From CAYOSU01 sp964541255 (GTDB lineage: Bacteria; Bacillota; Clostridia; Christensenellales; CAMQZB01): DNA of 64,000 bases. Each line of letters starts with the position of its first letter. The first letter of the stretch is position 1. The stretch is taken from contig CAZIPL010000002.1 of NCBI GenBank assembly GCA_964541255.1, forward strand, positions 1 through 64,000, given 5' to 3'. The position numbers and the translations under genes were made by a program. Below the pieces are notes generated by a model. The model worked only from the letters and a program-made list of their open reading frames with translations, made no database searches and had not been told where the DNA came from. Shown here in pieces: positions 49,723-58,341 of the stretch.

Positions 49723-51483
49723 ATGGCAACAAAAGTCAAAAAGAAAAAAGCTAAAAAGCTTCCGAAAAACGACTTTTTGAAAATGACGCACTTCATCAAG
49801 TTCCCATGGTTTTTGATTATTCTTGCGTCGATCTCGGCTGTTGTGGGAAGCGTCGTTACGGGTAAAGTTCCGGATGTAACGAGTACGCTTTTCGACGGCA
49901 ATTTCGAAGTATCGAAGCTTTGGTCGGTTTTGGGGACGCTTCTTCTTTCCGTCGCGATAAGCCTTATCGCATACACTTTCAGAGTATATGCGGAGTCTAA
50001 ATCGACCCTCATTACGAGGAATCGCATTTGGGAAAGAATCATGAATTCGAAAACGTCTTATTTCGAATTTACCGATCCTACTTCTACGCTTAACTTCGTA
50101 ACGGTAGACGCGCAGACGGTCGGTGCGGGTATGACGGAGCTTTTCATATATATTCCGCAAATGGCGACCCTTTTGATAGTCGCTATCGCGCAGGTGTTTT
50201 CTTATAGCACAAAGTTCATTCCCGCGATACTTTTGATGCTCCCGATGCACGTTGTATATTTCTTCATTATGGCGAAATGGCAGACGAGAGTTTCGAAAGA
50301 AATCGAAATCGAGACGGGACTTTTGACGGCATATTTAGCGGAAAGAATTAAAAATCTTCCTCTTATCAAGGCGTTCTGCACTCAACCCGTCGAGTCCGTA
50401 AACGGCAAAATCGCCGCAGAAAAGCTTTATAAGCTCAATATTCAATACTATGAATTGACGGTTGTTAATGCCGTTTATCAGGTTATGACGCCGATAGTCG
50501 GCACGGTCATCGCGGTTATTTACGGCGGAAGCTTGCTTAAAGCGGGAGAAATCACCGTTCCGAATTTCGTCGCGCTAATAACCTACATGGCGTCGATAAA
50601 TTCCGTAATCATGGTCGTTGCGATAGTATACGTATTCGTCAAGGCTTTCCATGGAACGACTTATCGTCTTGCGAGATTGTTCGAGTCGGAGCCCGAAGAA
50701 ATCGATGAAAAGGTAGGCGAAACAAACGTTCAAAACGGCGATATAGCGTTTAAGGACATAACGTTCGGATATGGAAAGAAAGAGAATGTTATCGAAAACG
50801 TATCGTTCAGCGTTCCGCAAGGAAAAATCACAGCTCTCGTAGGACCGTCGGGAAGCGGCAAAACGACTTTAATCAAACTACTCGAAAGATTGTACGCTCC
50901 GAAATCGGGAGAAATCACGATTGGCGGCAGAAACATCGACGAATATAACGTTCAAAGCTTCAGAAGAAAAATCGCGTACGTAATTCAGGACGCGGGAATA
51001 TTCAGCGGAAAAATCAGAGAAAGCTTCTGCTACGGCGTAGAAAGAGTTGTGTCTGACGAGGAATTGAGAAATGTTGCCGAAAAGGTCGGATTGTTGGAAT
51101 ACATTGACTCGTTACCCAACGGCTTCGACACCGAGCTTGCTTATTGGGGATCGTCCCTTTCGGGCGGACAGAGACAGCGTATCGTTATAGCAAGAGCGCT
51201 TTTGAGAACGGATTCCGACGTATTCATTTTCGACGAACCTACAAGCGCACTCGATCCCGAAACCGCAAACGACATCACGAAGCTTATTTTCGAAGACTTC
51301 GAGAATAAGACGATAATCATAATTTCTCACGAGCTTAGATTTATCGCTAAATCCGACAATATCGTCGTCATCAAAAAGGGCGAGCTTCTCGGAGAGGGCG
51401 AGCACGAAAAGCTTATGGCAACATGCGACGTATATTGCGACCTTGTCGAAGAACAAAGCTACAAGGAGGTATTCGGCAAATGA
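49723..51483 (+). CDS. ABC exporter half-transporter, subunit 1
   Basis: 586 residues from the ATG at 49723 (GGAG site). The N-terminal Lys-rich stretch is followed by six membrane helices and an ATPase domain. The ATPase has Walker A GPSGSGKTT, the signature LSGGQRQR, Walker B VFIFDEPTSALD and the switch histidine in IIISHELR. It should pair with the next protein as a heterodimeric exporter of drugs, lipids or peptides; substrate unknown. Its TGA overlaps the ATG of the partner gene. Confidence 0.9.
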   Translation: MATKVKKKKAKKLPKNDFLKMTHFIKFPWFLIILASISAVVGSVVTGKVPDVTSTLFDGNFEVSKLWSVLGTLLLSVAISLIAYTFRVYAESKSTLITRNRIWERIMNSKTSYFEFTDPTSTLNFVTVDAQTVGAGMTELFIYIPQMATLLIVAIAQVFSYSTKFIPAILLMLPMHVVYFFIMAKWQTRVSKEIEIETGLLTAYLAERIKNLPLIKAFCTQPVESVNGKIAAEKLYKLNIQYYELTVVNAVYQVMTPIVGTVIAVIYGGSLLKAGEITVPNFVALITYMASINSVIMVVAIVYVFVKAFHGTTYRLARLFESEPEEIDEKVGETNVQNGDIAFKDITFGYGKKENVIENVSFSVPQGKITALVGPSGSGKTTLIKLLERLYAPKSGEITIGGRNIDEYNVQSFRRKIAYVIQDAGIFSGKIRESFCYGVERVVSDEELRNVAEKVGLLEYIDSLPNGFDTELAYWGSSLSGGQRQRIVIARALLRTDSDVFIFDEPTSALDPETANDITKLIFEDFENKTIIIISHELRFIAKSDNIVVIKKGELLGEGEHEKLMATCDVYCDLVEEQSYKEVFGK

Positions 51484-53267
51484 AAAACAGAAAGAACGAT
51501 AAAAAGTCAAACGGCAATACTGTTTTCGAAACAAAGCCGAGAATCACGGTAGACGTCGATAAAGTAGGTTTTTTCCAGCTTTTCGATATATATAAAGGGG
51601 TAAAAATCCCTTGGTTATTGCTTGTTATAGGCTTGATTATTTATATCACGGTGGCGGTTTTGAACCTTAACGTCGCGACTTTTTCGGGCGATATGATCGA
51701 TGCGTCGGGCGCTGTTCCGACCGACCAGCTTGTCAAATATATCGTATCCGCAGTTGTTATCTGCATTTTGACGGGCGTATATATGATGCTTACGGGTATT
51801 GCGTATTCGAAGATTATTCTCGGGGTCAGAACAAAGCTTTGGGATAAGGTCATGAAGATAAAGCAAAAGACTTATGACGCAGACGGAGGCGAATCGCTCG
51901 TTTCCCGTGTCGTTCAGGACTGCGAATATGCGTGCAAATACTTCGAAATCACGCTCTCTATCATTGCAACGCTTGTATCTACCGTGATATACGTCGTAGG
52001 AATGTATAAGCTTAGTGCTAAGCTTTCCAATTACGTTTTGATTTTCATCCCCGTAAGTATACTTCTCGGATGGGGTTACTCGGTGCTTAAGTTCATTATG
52101 GCGGCAAAATATCAAGGACTTATCGCAAAATCGACGGCTTATCTTGTCGAAAGAACGAAAGACCTTACTCTTATCAAAACTTGCAACGCGCAAAACAGAG
52201 AAATTGCCGAAGGTCAGAGATACTTCGTCGAGCAATACGACGTTCAGTTCAAGATCGGAATGGTGCAAAACCTTTCCACAATGATAAACGAACTTCTCAA
52301 CCTTATCTCTATTATAATCCCGTTCGTTGTCGGTGCGGCACTGTTTTCGGCGGGCGAAGTTACGCTCGGCGCGATAGTTTCGCTTAGCGGACTTTTCGGC
52401 AACGTCAAGACGTCGTTCAACAACCTTATCACCAATGTAGGTTTATATAAAGAAGCAAACGGCGCGCTTGCAAGAGTTAAAAAGGTTCTCGAATACGAAG
52501 AAGAAGCTCTCGATGAGGGAGAATCGTTAGGCGGAGCGGTTTCGGATATCGAATTCAATAATGTCGATTTCAGATACACCGCGGATAAGAATATTTTGAA
52601 TCAGCTTTCTTTCCATATTCCTAAGAATAAAGTTACGGCGATTGTCGGAACGAACGGCTCGGGCAAAACTACGACGATTAAGCTTATTGACAGACTTTAT
52701 GAACCTAACGATGGCGTGATTTATTACGGCGGCGTCGATGCGAGAAAATATTCGCTCAAGTCTTGGCGTGATAAATTCTGTCTTATCGCGCAAGGCTCTC
52801 CCATGATGGCGGGAACCATTCGCGAGAATATTTGCTACGGAAAAGAAAACGTCTCGGAAGAAAGACTTATGGAAGTTGCGAAGCTTTCGCACGTATGGGA
52901 TTTCGTCAAGGATCTCCCCGACGGCTTCGATTCTTATGTGGCGCCCGGCGGAAATAACTTCTCGGGCGGACAAAAACAGTGCATCGCGATCGCAAGAGCG
53001 ATGATGAGCGATAAGGAATATTTGGTTCTCGACGAGGCGACGAGCAATCTCGATATAAGAAGAGAACACGATGTTTTGGCGGCGGTCAATACTTTTGCCA
53101 AAGACAGAACGACCGTTATCATTGCACATTCTCTTGCCGCAGTTAAGAACGCAGATCACGTTATAGTAATCAAAAACGGCGTTTTAGAAAGCGAGGGCGA
53201 ACCGTCGATTATTCTCAATCAAACGGATAATTACCTTGCCAAGATGATGAATAGAGCTAACGTATAA
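51480..53267 (+). CDS. ABC exporter half-transporter, subunit 2
   Basis: 595 residues from the ATG at 51480, which overlaps the upstream stop (ATGA) and follows AAGGAGG. It has six membrane helices, then an ATPase domain with Walker A GTNGSGKTT, the slightly altered signature FSGGQKQC, Walker B YLVLDEATSNLD and the H-loop IIAHSLA. Both subunits keep the catalytic Glu after Walker B, unlike many heterodimeric exporters in which one site is degenerate. A terminator hairpin follows at 53396-53434. Confidence 0.9.
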   Translation: MKNRKNDKKSNGNTVFETKPRITVDVDKVGFFQLFDIYKGVKIPWLLLVIGLIIYITVAVLNLNVATFSGDMIDASGAVPTDQLVKYIVSAVVICILTGVYMMLTGIAYSKIILGVRTKLWDKVMKIKQKTYDADGGESLVSRVVQDCEYACKYFEITLSIIATLVSTVIYVVGMYKLSAKLSNYVLIFIPVSILLGWGYSVLKFIMAAKYQGLIAKSTAYLVERTKDLTLIKTCNAQNREIAEGQRYFVEQYDVQFKIGMVQNLSTMINELLNLISIIIPFVVGAALFSAGEVTLGAIVSLSGLFGNVKTSFNNLITNVGLYKEANGALARVKKVLEYEEEALDEGESLGGAVSDIEFNNVDFRYTADKNILNQLSFHIPKNKVTAIVGTNGSGKTTTIKLIDRLYEPNDGVIYYGGVDARKYSLKSWRDKFCLIAQGSPMMAGTIRENICYGKENVSEERLMEVAKLSHVWDFVKDLPDGFDSYVAPGGNNFSGGQKQCIAIARAMMSDKEYLVLDEATSNLDIRREHDVLAAVNTFAKDRTTVIIAHSLAAVKNADHVIVIKNGVLESEGEPSIILNQTDNYLAKMMNRANV

Positions 53268-53395
53268 TGCGTGCGGCTATATTTGATTTAGGGATTTGCA
53301 AGTCATAATTCCTAAGGACTCATTTTAGGGGGTTGTTTGGATTTAAATATTTAAAACTGCAATAAAATCTCATTATAGATTTTTTCTCCTTGAGT

Positions 53396-53434
53396 AAAAG
53401 AAGCTTCCTTAAAAAGGGAGCTTTCTTTTTTGTC
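53396..53434 (+). terminator. Terminator of the ABC exporter operon
   Basis: AAAAGAAGCTTCC pairs with GGGAGCTTTCTT with small imperfections, followed by T6. The 128-base stretch before it (53268-53395) and the 159 bases after it show no gene. Confidence 0.65.
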
Positions 53435-53593
53435 AAAAAAAAGGAAAAACAAAAAGCTCGTAATTTAATAAAGCGTAATTATACTATTAAAGCATAAGAT
53501 GCATATTTTTGAACGAAAAACATAATTGTTTTGAAAATTTGGCGGCAAATATGTCGCTTTTTCGATACTTTTTATTTATATTTATCAAATACG

Positions 53594-53622
53594 TTGAAAA
53601 AATAGTTTCGATGTGATAAAAT
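53594..53622 (+). promoter_or_regulatory. Promoter of the apbE operon (leaderless)
   Basis: TTGAAA (53594-53599), 17-bp spacer, TAAAAT (53617-53622). Only six bases lie between the -10 box and the ATG at 53629. Confidence 0.7.
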
Positions 53623-53628
53623 TATCAT

Positions 53629-54795
53629 ATGCAAAAAGTGAGTGCTGTTTTATCTTTAATATTGGTTCTTGTTCTTTTGTCTGCTTGCGGAAAGTCGGAC
53701 AATTTCCGCTATAAAAGAGACGTCGAAACGTTCAATACATCGTCGCTTTTATATCTATACGGCGATTTCGAAAATCGTGAAACGGAATCCGATCTTGAAA
53801 ATTGCTGGGCGAAAATCGAGGAAGAACTTGAAAAAATAGAAAATGCCGTGTCGGTTGAAATCGAATCCTCTGACGTATATAGATTTAATAACGCATCTTG
53901 CGGCGAAAAGGTTCTTGTTTCGGAAACGACTGCGAAAATATTTGAAATTGCTAAAAAAATATACGAGAAAAGCGGCGGGAAGTACGATCCGACGGTTTTC
54001 CCTTTGGTAGATTTATGGGGATTTTCGCCAAGATTCTTCGAAAACTATGAAATGTCTGAGCCTTATGACAGAAAGAAAAGCTCGAACGGAGCTATCGAGC
54101 TTCCCGATTCGAAGTATGTCGAAGCGTTCAAAAGCCTTGTAGGGTTCGATAAAATCGTTTTGACGAAAGAAAACGGCGAGTATTATTTGACGAAAAACAT
54201 AAAATCCGTCGTCGTTGACGGAGTGGAGTATCAAGCCAAAATCGATTTCGGCGGAATAGCGAAAGGCTATGCGACGGACGTTGCGCTTGAAATAATGAAA
54301 GAATACGGCTTTTACGAGGGGTATTTTTCGTGCGGAACGAGTAGTATTGCCTTTTTGGAAAACGGAGGGAACAGCGCGAAAGACAAATGCTTCGAGCTGT
54401 CGATAAGAAAACCTCGAACGACAAGCGAAAACGGTAGCGCGTATGCGTCCGTTGCGGTCAAAAACGTTTGCGTTTCGACAAGCGGCGATTATGAAAGATA
54501 TTACGAAATCGACGGAGTCAGATATTGCCACATAATCGATCCCGAAACGTGCTGTCCGATTGACGGCGAAAAAGAATCGTATATTATGAGCGTAACGCTT
54601 ATCGGCGAAAGCGCGGCGGAGCTTGACGGCCTTTCGACGGCTGTCATGACTATGACTCTTAACGAGGCGAAAAGCTTTTTGAAAAAGAACGGAATAGACG
54701 GCGTAATCGCATATTGCGAAAATGGCGAATACTTGGTATATTCGACAATTTCAAATAAAACGGAAATCAAAGACGGAAATTATATACTTAGATAG
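53629..54795 (+). CDS. apbE: FAD:protein FMN transferase (ApbE-like lipoprotein)
   Basis: 388 residues. The signal peptide with lipobox LSAC makes Cys20 the lipid-carrying residue, so the enzyme acts outside the membrane. ApbE proteins transfer FMN from FAD to threonines of flavoproteins such as RnfG/D, NqrB/C or extracellular electron-transfer proteins. Diagnostic blocks are KYDPTVFPLVDLWGF, the DFGGIAKGYATDVA motif (about 206-219), SSGNS-like FSCGTSS and CHIIDPETCCPID. The ATG is about 6 bases after the -10 box and no ribosome site is seen. The target flavoprotein is not in the window. Confidence 0.9.
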   Translation: MQKVSAVLSLILVLVLLSACGKSDNFRYKRDVETFNTSSLLYLYGDFENRETESDLENCWAKIEEELEKIENAVSVEIESSDVYRFNNASCGEKVLVSETTAKIFEIAKKIYEKSGGKYDPTVFPLVDLWGFSPRFFENYEMSEPYDRKKSSNGAIELPDSKYVEAFKSLVGFDKIVLTKENGEYYLTKNIKSVVVDGVEYQAKIDFGGIAKGYATDVALEIMKEYGFYEGYFSCGTSSIAFLENGGNSAKDKCFELSIRKPRTTSENGSAYASVAVKNVCVSTSGDYERYYEIDGVRYCHIIDPETCCPIDGEKESYIMSVTLIGESAAELDGLSTAVMTMTLNEAKSFLKKNGIDGVIAYCENGEYLVYSTISNKTEIKDGNYILR

Positions 54796-54800
54796 TTTTT

Positions 54801-55259
54801 ATGAAAAAAAGCGACGGAGACAAAAATAGTTTATTTTTTAAGAAAGGCGATATAATAATTTACGCCCTTGTTTTCGTTGCTATTATTCTTTCGTTTTTGC
54901 CTATTGTTATGTCAAAAAGCGGCGAGATAGATGTCGTTGTCGTCACGGATTTAGAGAAAAACTCGGAAATTTTTTCTTACTCTGTTGCAAGCGGCGAATA
55001 TACTTATGACGAAAGGCTTGTTATGGTTGAAAAAACCGACGGCGCTCTTGTTGTTACGATAGAAAAAGGTGATAAAAAAAACGTTCTTGTCGTAGAAAAA
55101 AACGGCGAGACGTATATGAAAGAAGCCAACTGCTCGATAAACGCGGATTGCGTGCATAGCGACAAAATAACGAAGTCAAACGATGCGATAATATGTCTTC
55201 CGCATAAGCTCGAAGTGGTCGGGAAAGGAAGCGAAGAGGGGGAAATCATAATCGGATGA
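54801..55259 (+). CDS. NusG domain II-containing membrane protein
   Basis: 152 residues. A basic start is followed by one membrane segment (about 17-38) and an external domain. The C-terminal part CSINADCVHSDKITKSNDAIICLPHKLEV matches the NusG domain II family, whose members usually read CPDKxCVHxGWI...CLPNK. Such genes commonly sit beside apbE, Gx transporters and electron-transfer genes in Clostridia, but their role is not settled. It follows apbE after five bases and overlaps the next gene by four. Confidence 0.75.
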   Translation: MKKSDGDKNSLFFKKGDIIIYALVFVAIILSFLPIVMSKSGEIDVVVVTDLEKNSEIFSYSVASGEYTYDERLVMVEKTDGALVVTIEKGDKKNVLVVEKNGETYMKEANCSINADCVHSDKITKSNDAIICLPHKLEVVGKGSEEGEIIIG

Positions 55260-55759
55260 AAAAGCTCTCGTCAAAAAAAATCGCATTGCTTGGAATTTTG
55301 ACTGCGCTTGCGCTTATTTCATATCTTTTAGAAGGACTTTTGCCGCCGCTTTTTATTCCCGGAGCCAAAATAGGCATATCGAACGTATTCACTTTGCTTT
55401 GCATCTGCCTTGTGTCGCCTTTTAGCGGTGTAGTACTAATAATCGTTCGAACGGTGCTTGCAAGCTTAATCGCAGGCTCGATTTCTTCGCTTATATATAG
55501 CTTTTTGGCAGGACTTACGGCGACAATATTTATGGCTGTTGTGTTCAAGCTTTTTAGAGAAAAGCTTTCGCTTATTTCGATATCTATAGGCGGCGCGGTT
55601 ATTCATAACGCCGTGCAGCTTCTGATATACTTTTGGCTGACGGGATCTGAATTTGTGATTTCGTATTTGCCTTATCTTGTGTTAATCGGTATATTTTCGG
55701 GTGCAATTGTCGGTTTTTTAACGGCGATTATCTATAAATACAAAGAAAAAATCATTTAG
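55256..55759 (+). CDS. Gx transporter family membrane protein
   Basis: 167 residues with five to six hydrophobic segments. The sequence IALLGILTALALISYLLEGLLPPL followed by FIPGAKIGISNVFTLLCI is typical of the Gx transporter family, often annotated as heptaprenyl diphosphate synthase component I and related to ECF-type substrate-binding membrane proteins. It overlaps the NusG domain II gene (ATGA). The ApbE, NusG II and Gx trio points to flavin or quinone-linked membrane redox chemistry; the transported molecule is not known. Confidence 0.75.
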   Translation: MKKLSSKKIALLGILTALALISYLLEGLLPPLFIPGAKIGISNVFTLLCICLVSPFSGVVLIIVRTVLASLIAGSISSLIYSFLAGLTATIFMAVVFKLFREKLSLISISIGGAVIHNAVQLLIYFWLTGSEFVISYLPYLVLIGIFSGAIVGFLTAIIYKYKEKII

Positions 55760-55768
55760 GAGAAGACT

Positions 55769-56743
55769 ATGGAAAAGTTCGGTTGGTGTTTTATCGGAAC
55801 GGGTAGACTTGCAAATCAGGTTGCAGATCAAATCATTAAAAGCGGTAGGCACGAGATTGTTTCTTGCTATACGAGAAACTTCGAAAACGCAAAAGCGTTT
55901 GGTGAAAAGTTCGGTGCAAAGGCTTATGAAAACGCAGAAGACGCAATGAGTGCCGAGTGTGTTGATTGCGTATATATCGTAACAACGCACAACGTACATT
56001 ATCGCTTTGCAAAAATGGCGATAGAGCTTAGTAAACCCGTACTTTGCGAAAAAGCGTTTACGGTTACGGCGAAAGAGGCGGACGAATTGATTGCGTTGGC
56101 GAAAGAGAAAAAGGTCTATCTTGCCGAAGCTATGTGGACGTGGTTTTCGCCCGTTGCGAACAAGGTCAAGGAATGGGTGGACTGCGAATTGGGTGAAATA
56201 CTCGATGCGAAGTTTTTTTATCATATGAAATCGATAAATTACGCGCCGAGAGTTTCCGATCCGAAGCGTGCCGGCGGAGCGTTGCTTGACATTACCGTCT
56301 ATCCGATTACATACGCATACAGACTTTGGGGTATGCCCGAAAAAATCGAGGCGGTAGGAAAAATCGAAAACGGCATAGACGTGGGCGAAGACGTTACGCT
56401 TTATTTTGAAAACGGCAAAAAGGCGTTTATTACGGCTTCCATTGTCGATATGAAAGGCAAGGAAAAGTTGACGATTGTCGGAGAAAACGGAAAGATAATC
56501 GCGCCATACTTCCATTGCTTAAACAGCGTAAGCATGAAGCTTAAAGGAAAAAGAAAGACGAAATTCAAAGGTAACGGCGGATTTGTTATCTCATATCTTG
56601 AAGAGTTCGACAAGGTTTCCGAAGAAATCAGACAAGGCTTGACGGAAAGTAGGTTCGTTCCTCTTCAAGCTACGTCCGACGTTATGCACATTATGGACGA
56701 GGTGAGAAATCAAATAGGATTGAATTATTCGGAGCTTGAATAA
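55769..56743 (+). CDS. Gfo/Idh/MocA family oxidoreductase
   Basis: 324 residues. The N-terminal Rossmann fold carries GTGRLANQVADQI and the conserved CEKAFTVTAKEA (the EKP-like block with its catalytic Lys). The C-terminal alpha/beta domain has GGALLDITVYPITYA. Family members oxidise or reduce sugars and cyclitols with NAD(P). The substrate is unknown. It starts nine bases after the Gx gene with an AGGAG site and is probably the last gene of that operon. Confidence 0.88.
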   Translation: MEKFGWCFIGTGRLANQVADQIIKSGRHEIVSCYTRNFENAKAFGEKFGAKAYENAEDAMSAECVDCVYIVTTHNVHYRFAKMAIELSKPVLCEKAFTVTAKEADELIALAKEKKVYLAEAMWTWFSPVANKVKEWVDCELGEILDAKFFYHMKSINYAPRVSDPKRAGGALLDITVYPITYAYRLWGMPEKIEAVGKIENGIDVGEDVTLYFENGKKAFITASIVDMKGKEKLTIVGENGKIIAPYFHCLNSVSMKLKGKRKTKFKGNGGFVISYLEEFDKVSEEIRQGLTESRFVPLQATSDVMHIMDEVRNQIGLNYSELE

Positions 56744-56891
56744 GTAATTGATTTCAAGAGTTGGTTCATATAATTCCAAAAGGTTTTTGCATGGATTATT
56801 TATCTTCGTAACAGAATATGGATTATCTGTTTGTGTATAATCTTTTGGATTGTATCTCAAACAATAAAAAAGTTTAATATAACAAGTTTAG

Positions 56892-56921
56892 ACGAGTTCG
56901 ATTTTGTCGAGCTCGTTTTTT
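56892..56921 (+). terminator. Terminator after the oxidoreductase gene
   Basis: ACGAGTTCGA (56892-56901) and TCGAGCTCGT (56907-56916) form a 10-bp stem with one wobble pair, followed by T6. Confidence 0.85.
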
Positions 56922-57157
56922 ATGTAAAAAAGAATCGATAGGCTATCCGTTGACGATCTCGCAATTGAGCGATAACTTCTTATGGGGTGTAATACGCAAA
57001 GTATTATTTCGTTTGTTTGCCTTGTTTTTCTTTAATCTCGGGTTAAAACGCGAGATACCTCAAAGTGGTCTTTCTTGTGATTTTCAAATTTTTTTTGTAG
57101 TTATACTGTCGTTAATGATACTATTTTACGAATATGTTTCAAAAGGGCGGACGGGTA

Positions 57158-57210
57158 TTGACAACGGTGTTTTGTTGGCTTAAAATAGCTTTATTCGATA
57201 CTGTAGTATC
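57158..57210 (+). promoter_or_regulatory. Promoter with TetR-type operator, site A
   Basis: TTGACA (57158-57163), 17-bp spacer, TAAAAT (57181-57186), then the inverted repeat GATACT-GT-AGTATC at 57197-57210, just downstream of the expected start. The same operator type occurs at 60480 and 61542. The 236 bases before the promoter hold no supportable gene. Confidence 0.75.
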
Positions 57211-57226
57211 ATTTTTAGGGGGATTT

Positions 57227-58069
57227 ATGCCTAAAATCAAAAGAGCGGTCGATTATATCGTCAAAGAAGTGATGCCGAATGTTTGGGAGATTTGCGCGTC
57301 CGCCGTGCAAATGCATTTGGTGGTAGGATGCACTCATGCGCTTTTGATAGACACGGGATACGGATTAGACGATCCGACGCCTATAATAAAGTCAATAACA
57401 GATCTTCCGCTTTATGTCCTCAATTCGCACGGTCATATAGACCATGCCGGCGGCAACGGATTTTTCGAAAAGGCATATATGCACCCCGACGACATCGAAC
57501 CGTATACGAGGCAAAACGGCGAGGAAATGCGAAGAGGGGTTGTCGAAACTCTGAAGTTTTTCCAAAAGATATTGTTTTTCAGGCGTATCGTTCCGAAAAA
57601 CTTAGACGTCGAAAAATATGCGAAAGTCGAGTTCGATAATTTTATCGATATACGCGAGGGCTTCGAGTTCGATTTAGGCGGACTCACGGCAAAAATCATC
57701 GAGCTTCCCGGACACACGAAAGGCTCTGTCGGCATTTTAATCGAGGAACTTAGGCTTTTATATACGACCGACGCGATTTGCCCTGCGACTTGGCTTTTTC
57801 TTCCCGAATCGACTAAGCTTTCGGAATACGTCAAATCGATAGAAAAAGCGCTGTCGATCGATTTTGATTATTTCATCACGGGACATTCGCCGAAGCTTTT
57901 TCCGAAAAAGGATATGTATGACTATTTAGCTGTTGCGAAAGACCCCGATTTCGAGCACGGCAAAAAGAAAAAGGCAACCGCGTTTAGCGGAGGGCGTGTC
58001 GAAGTCGTTTGCTACGGCAAAGAAAAACGGAAGGGCATTTCGCTTCATATTTCAGAAGATAAGCTATAG
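57227..58069 (+). CDS. MBL-fold metallo-hydrolase
   Basis: 280 residues from the ATG at 57227, after an AGGGGG site; the frame extends upstream through the promoter, so an earlier start is unlikely. The metallo-beta-lactamase motif is seen as NSHGHIDHAGG (HxHxDH), with the later GHTKGSVG histidine and the Asp in LLYTTDAIC, and a final ITGHSPKLF. Substrates in this family range from thioesters to lactones and nucleic acids; not assignable here. It is preceded by operator site A and so is a probable target of the TetR regulator at 60748. Confidence 0.85.
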   Translation: MPKIKRAVDYIVKEVMPNVWEICASAVQMHLVVGCTHALLIDTGYGLDDPTPIIKSITDLPLYVLNSHGHIDHAGGNGFFEKAYMHPDDIEPYTRQNGEEMRRGVVETLKFFQKILFFRRIVPKNLDVEKYAKVEFDNFIDIREGFEFDLGGLTAKIIELPGHTKGSVGILIEELRLLYTTDAICPATWLFLPESTKLSEYVKSIEKALSIDFDYFITGHSPKLFPKKDMYDYLAVAKDPDFEHGKKKKATAFSGGRVEVVCYGKEKRKGISLHISEDKL

Positions 58070-58188
58070 TAATTCGATTTTATAAATAATAGGAATAATG
58101 CGGCTTGTTGTTTCGAGCTTAGAAATCTTTAAGACAAAATAGAGAAGAATTATTAAAAAGAACAAAAGAATTGCGTTCTAAATTTGAT

Positions 58189-58250
58189 GTGAACCCCAAA
58201 GGTTAGACATGAAAGTGACAAACTTTAGGAGGTGCATTTCAATTTACTAC
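58189..58250. repeat. Possible IS3-family terminus remnant, copy 2
   Basis: TGTGAACCCCAAAGGTTAGA, then ACAAACTTTAGGAGGTG, reads like the left end of an IS3-type element with its inverted-repeat stem and the ribosome site of orfA. No transposase follows. It lies 90 bp upstream of the GPH transporter gene. A weaker copy is at 22349. Identification is from memory of such ends. Confidence 0.35.
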
Positions 58251-58341
58251 GGTTTATTGAAAAACAAAATATGGTTTTAATCCGAAAGCCTCTAATAAAG
58301 CTTTCGGGGCAGATAAATAACATAATATCAGGAGGAAAATT

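Noticed and set aside
44605..53267. A single bacteriocin locus joining the peptides, the C39-like protein and the ABC exporter
   Set aside because: The genes lie on different strands and in separate operons with their own terminators, interrupted by mscL, an AraC gene and an alarmone synthetase. Proximity alone does not support one system.
57134..57226. An upstream start for the MBL protein
   Set aside because: The extension runs through the -35, -10 and operator sequences, so it would be upstream of the transcription start.
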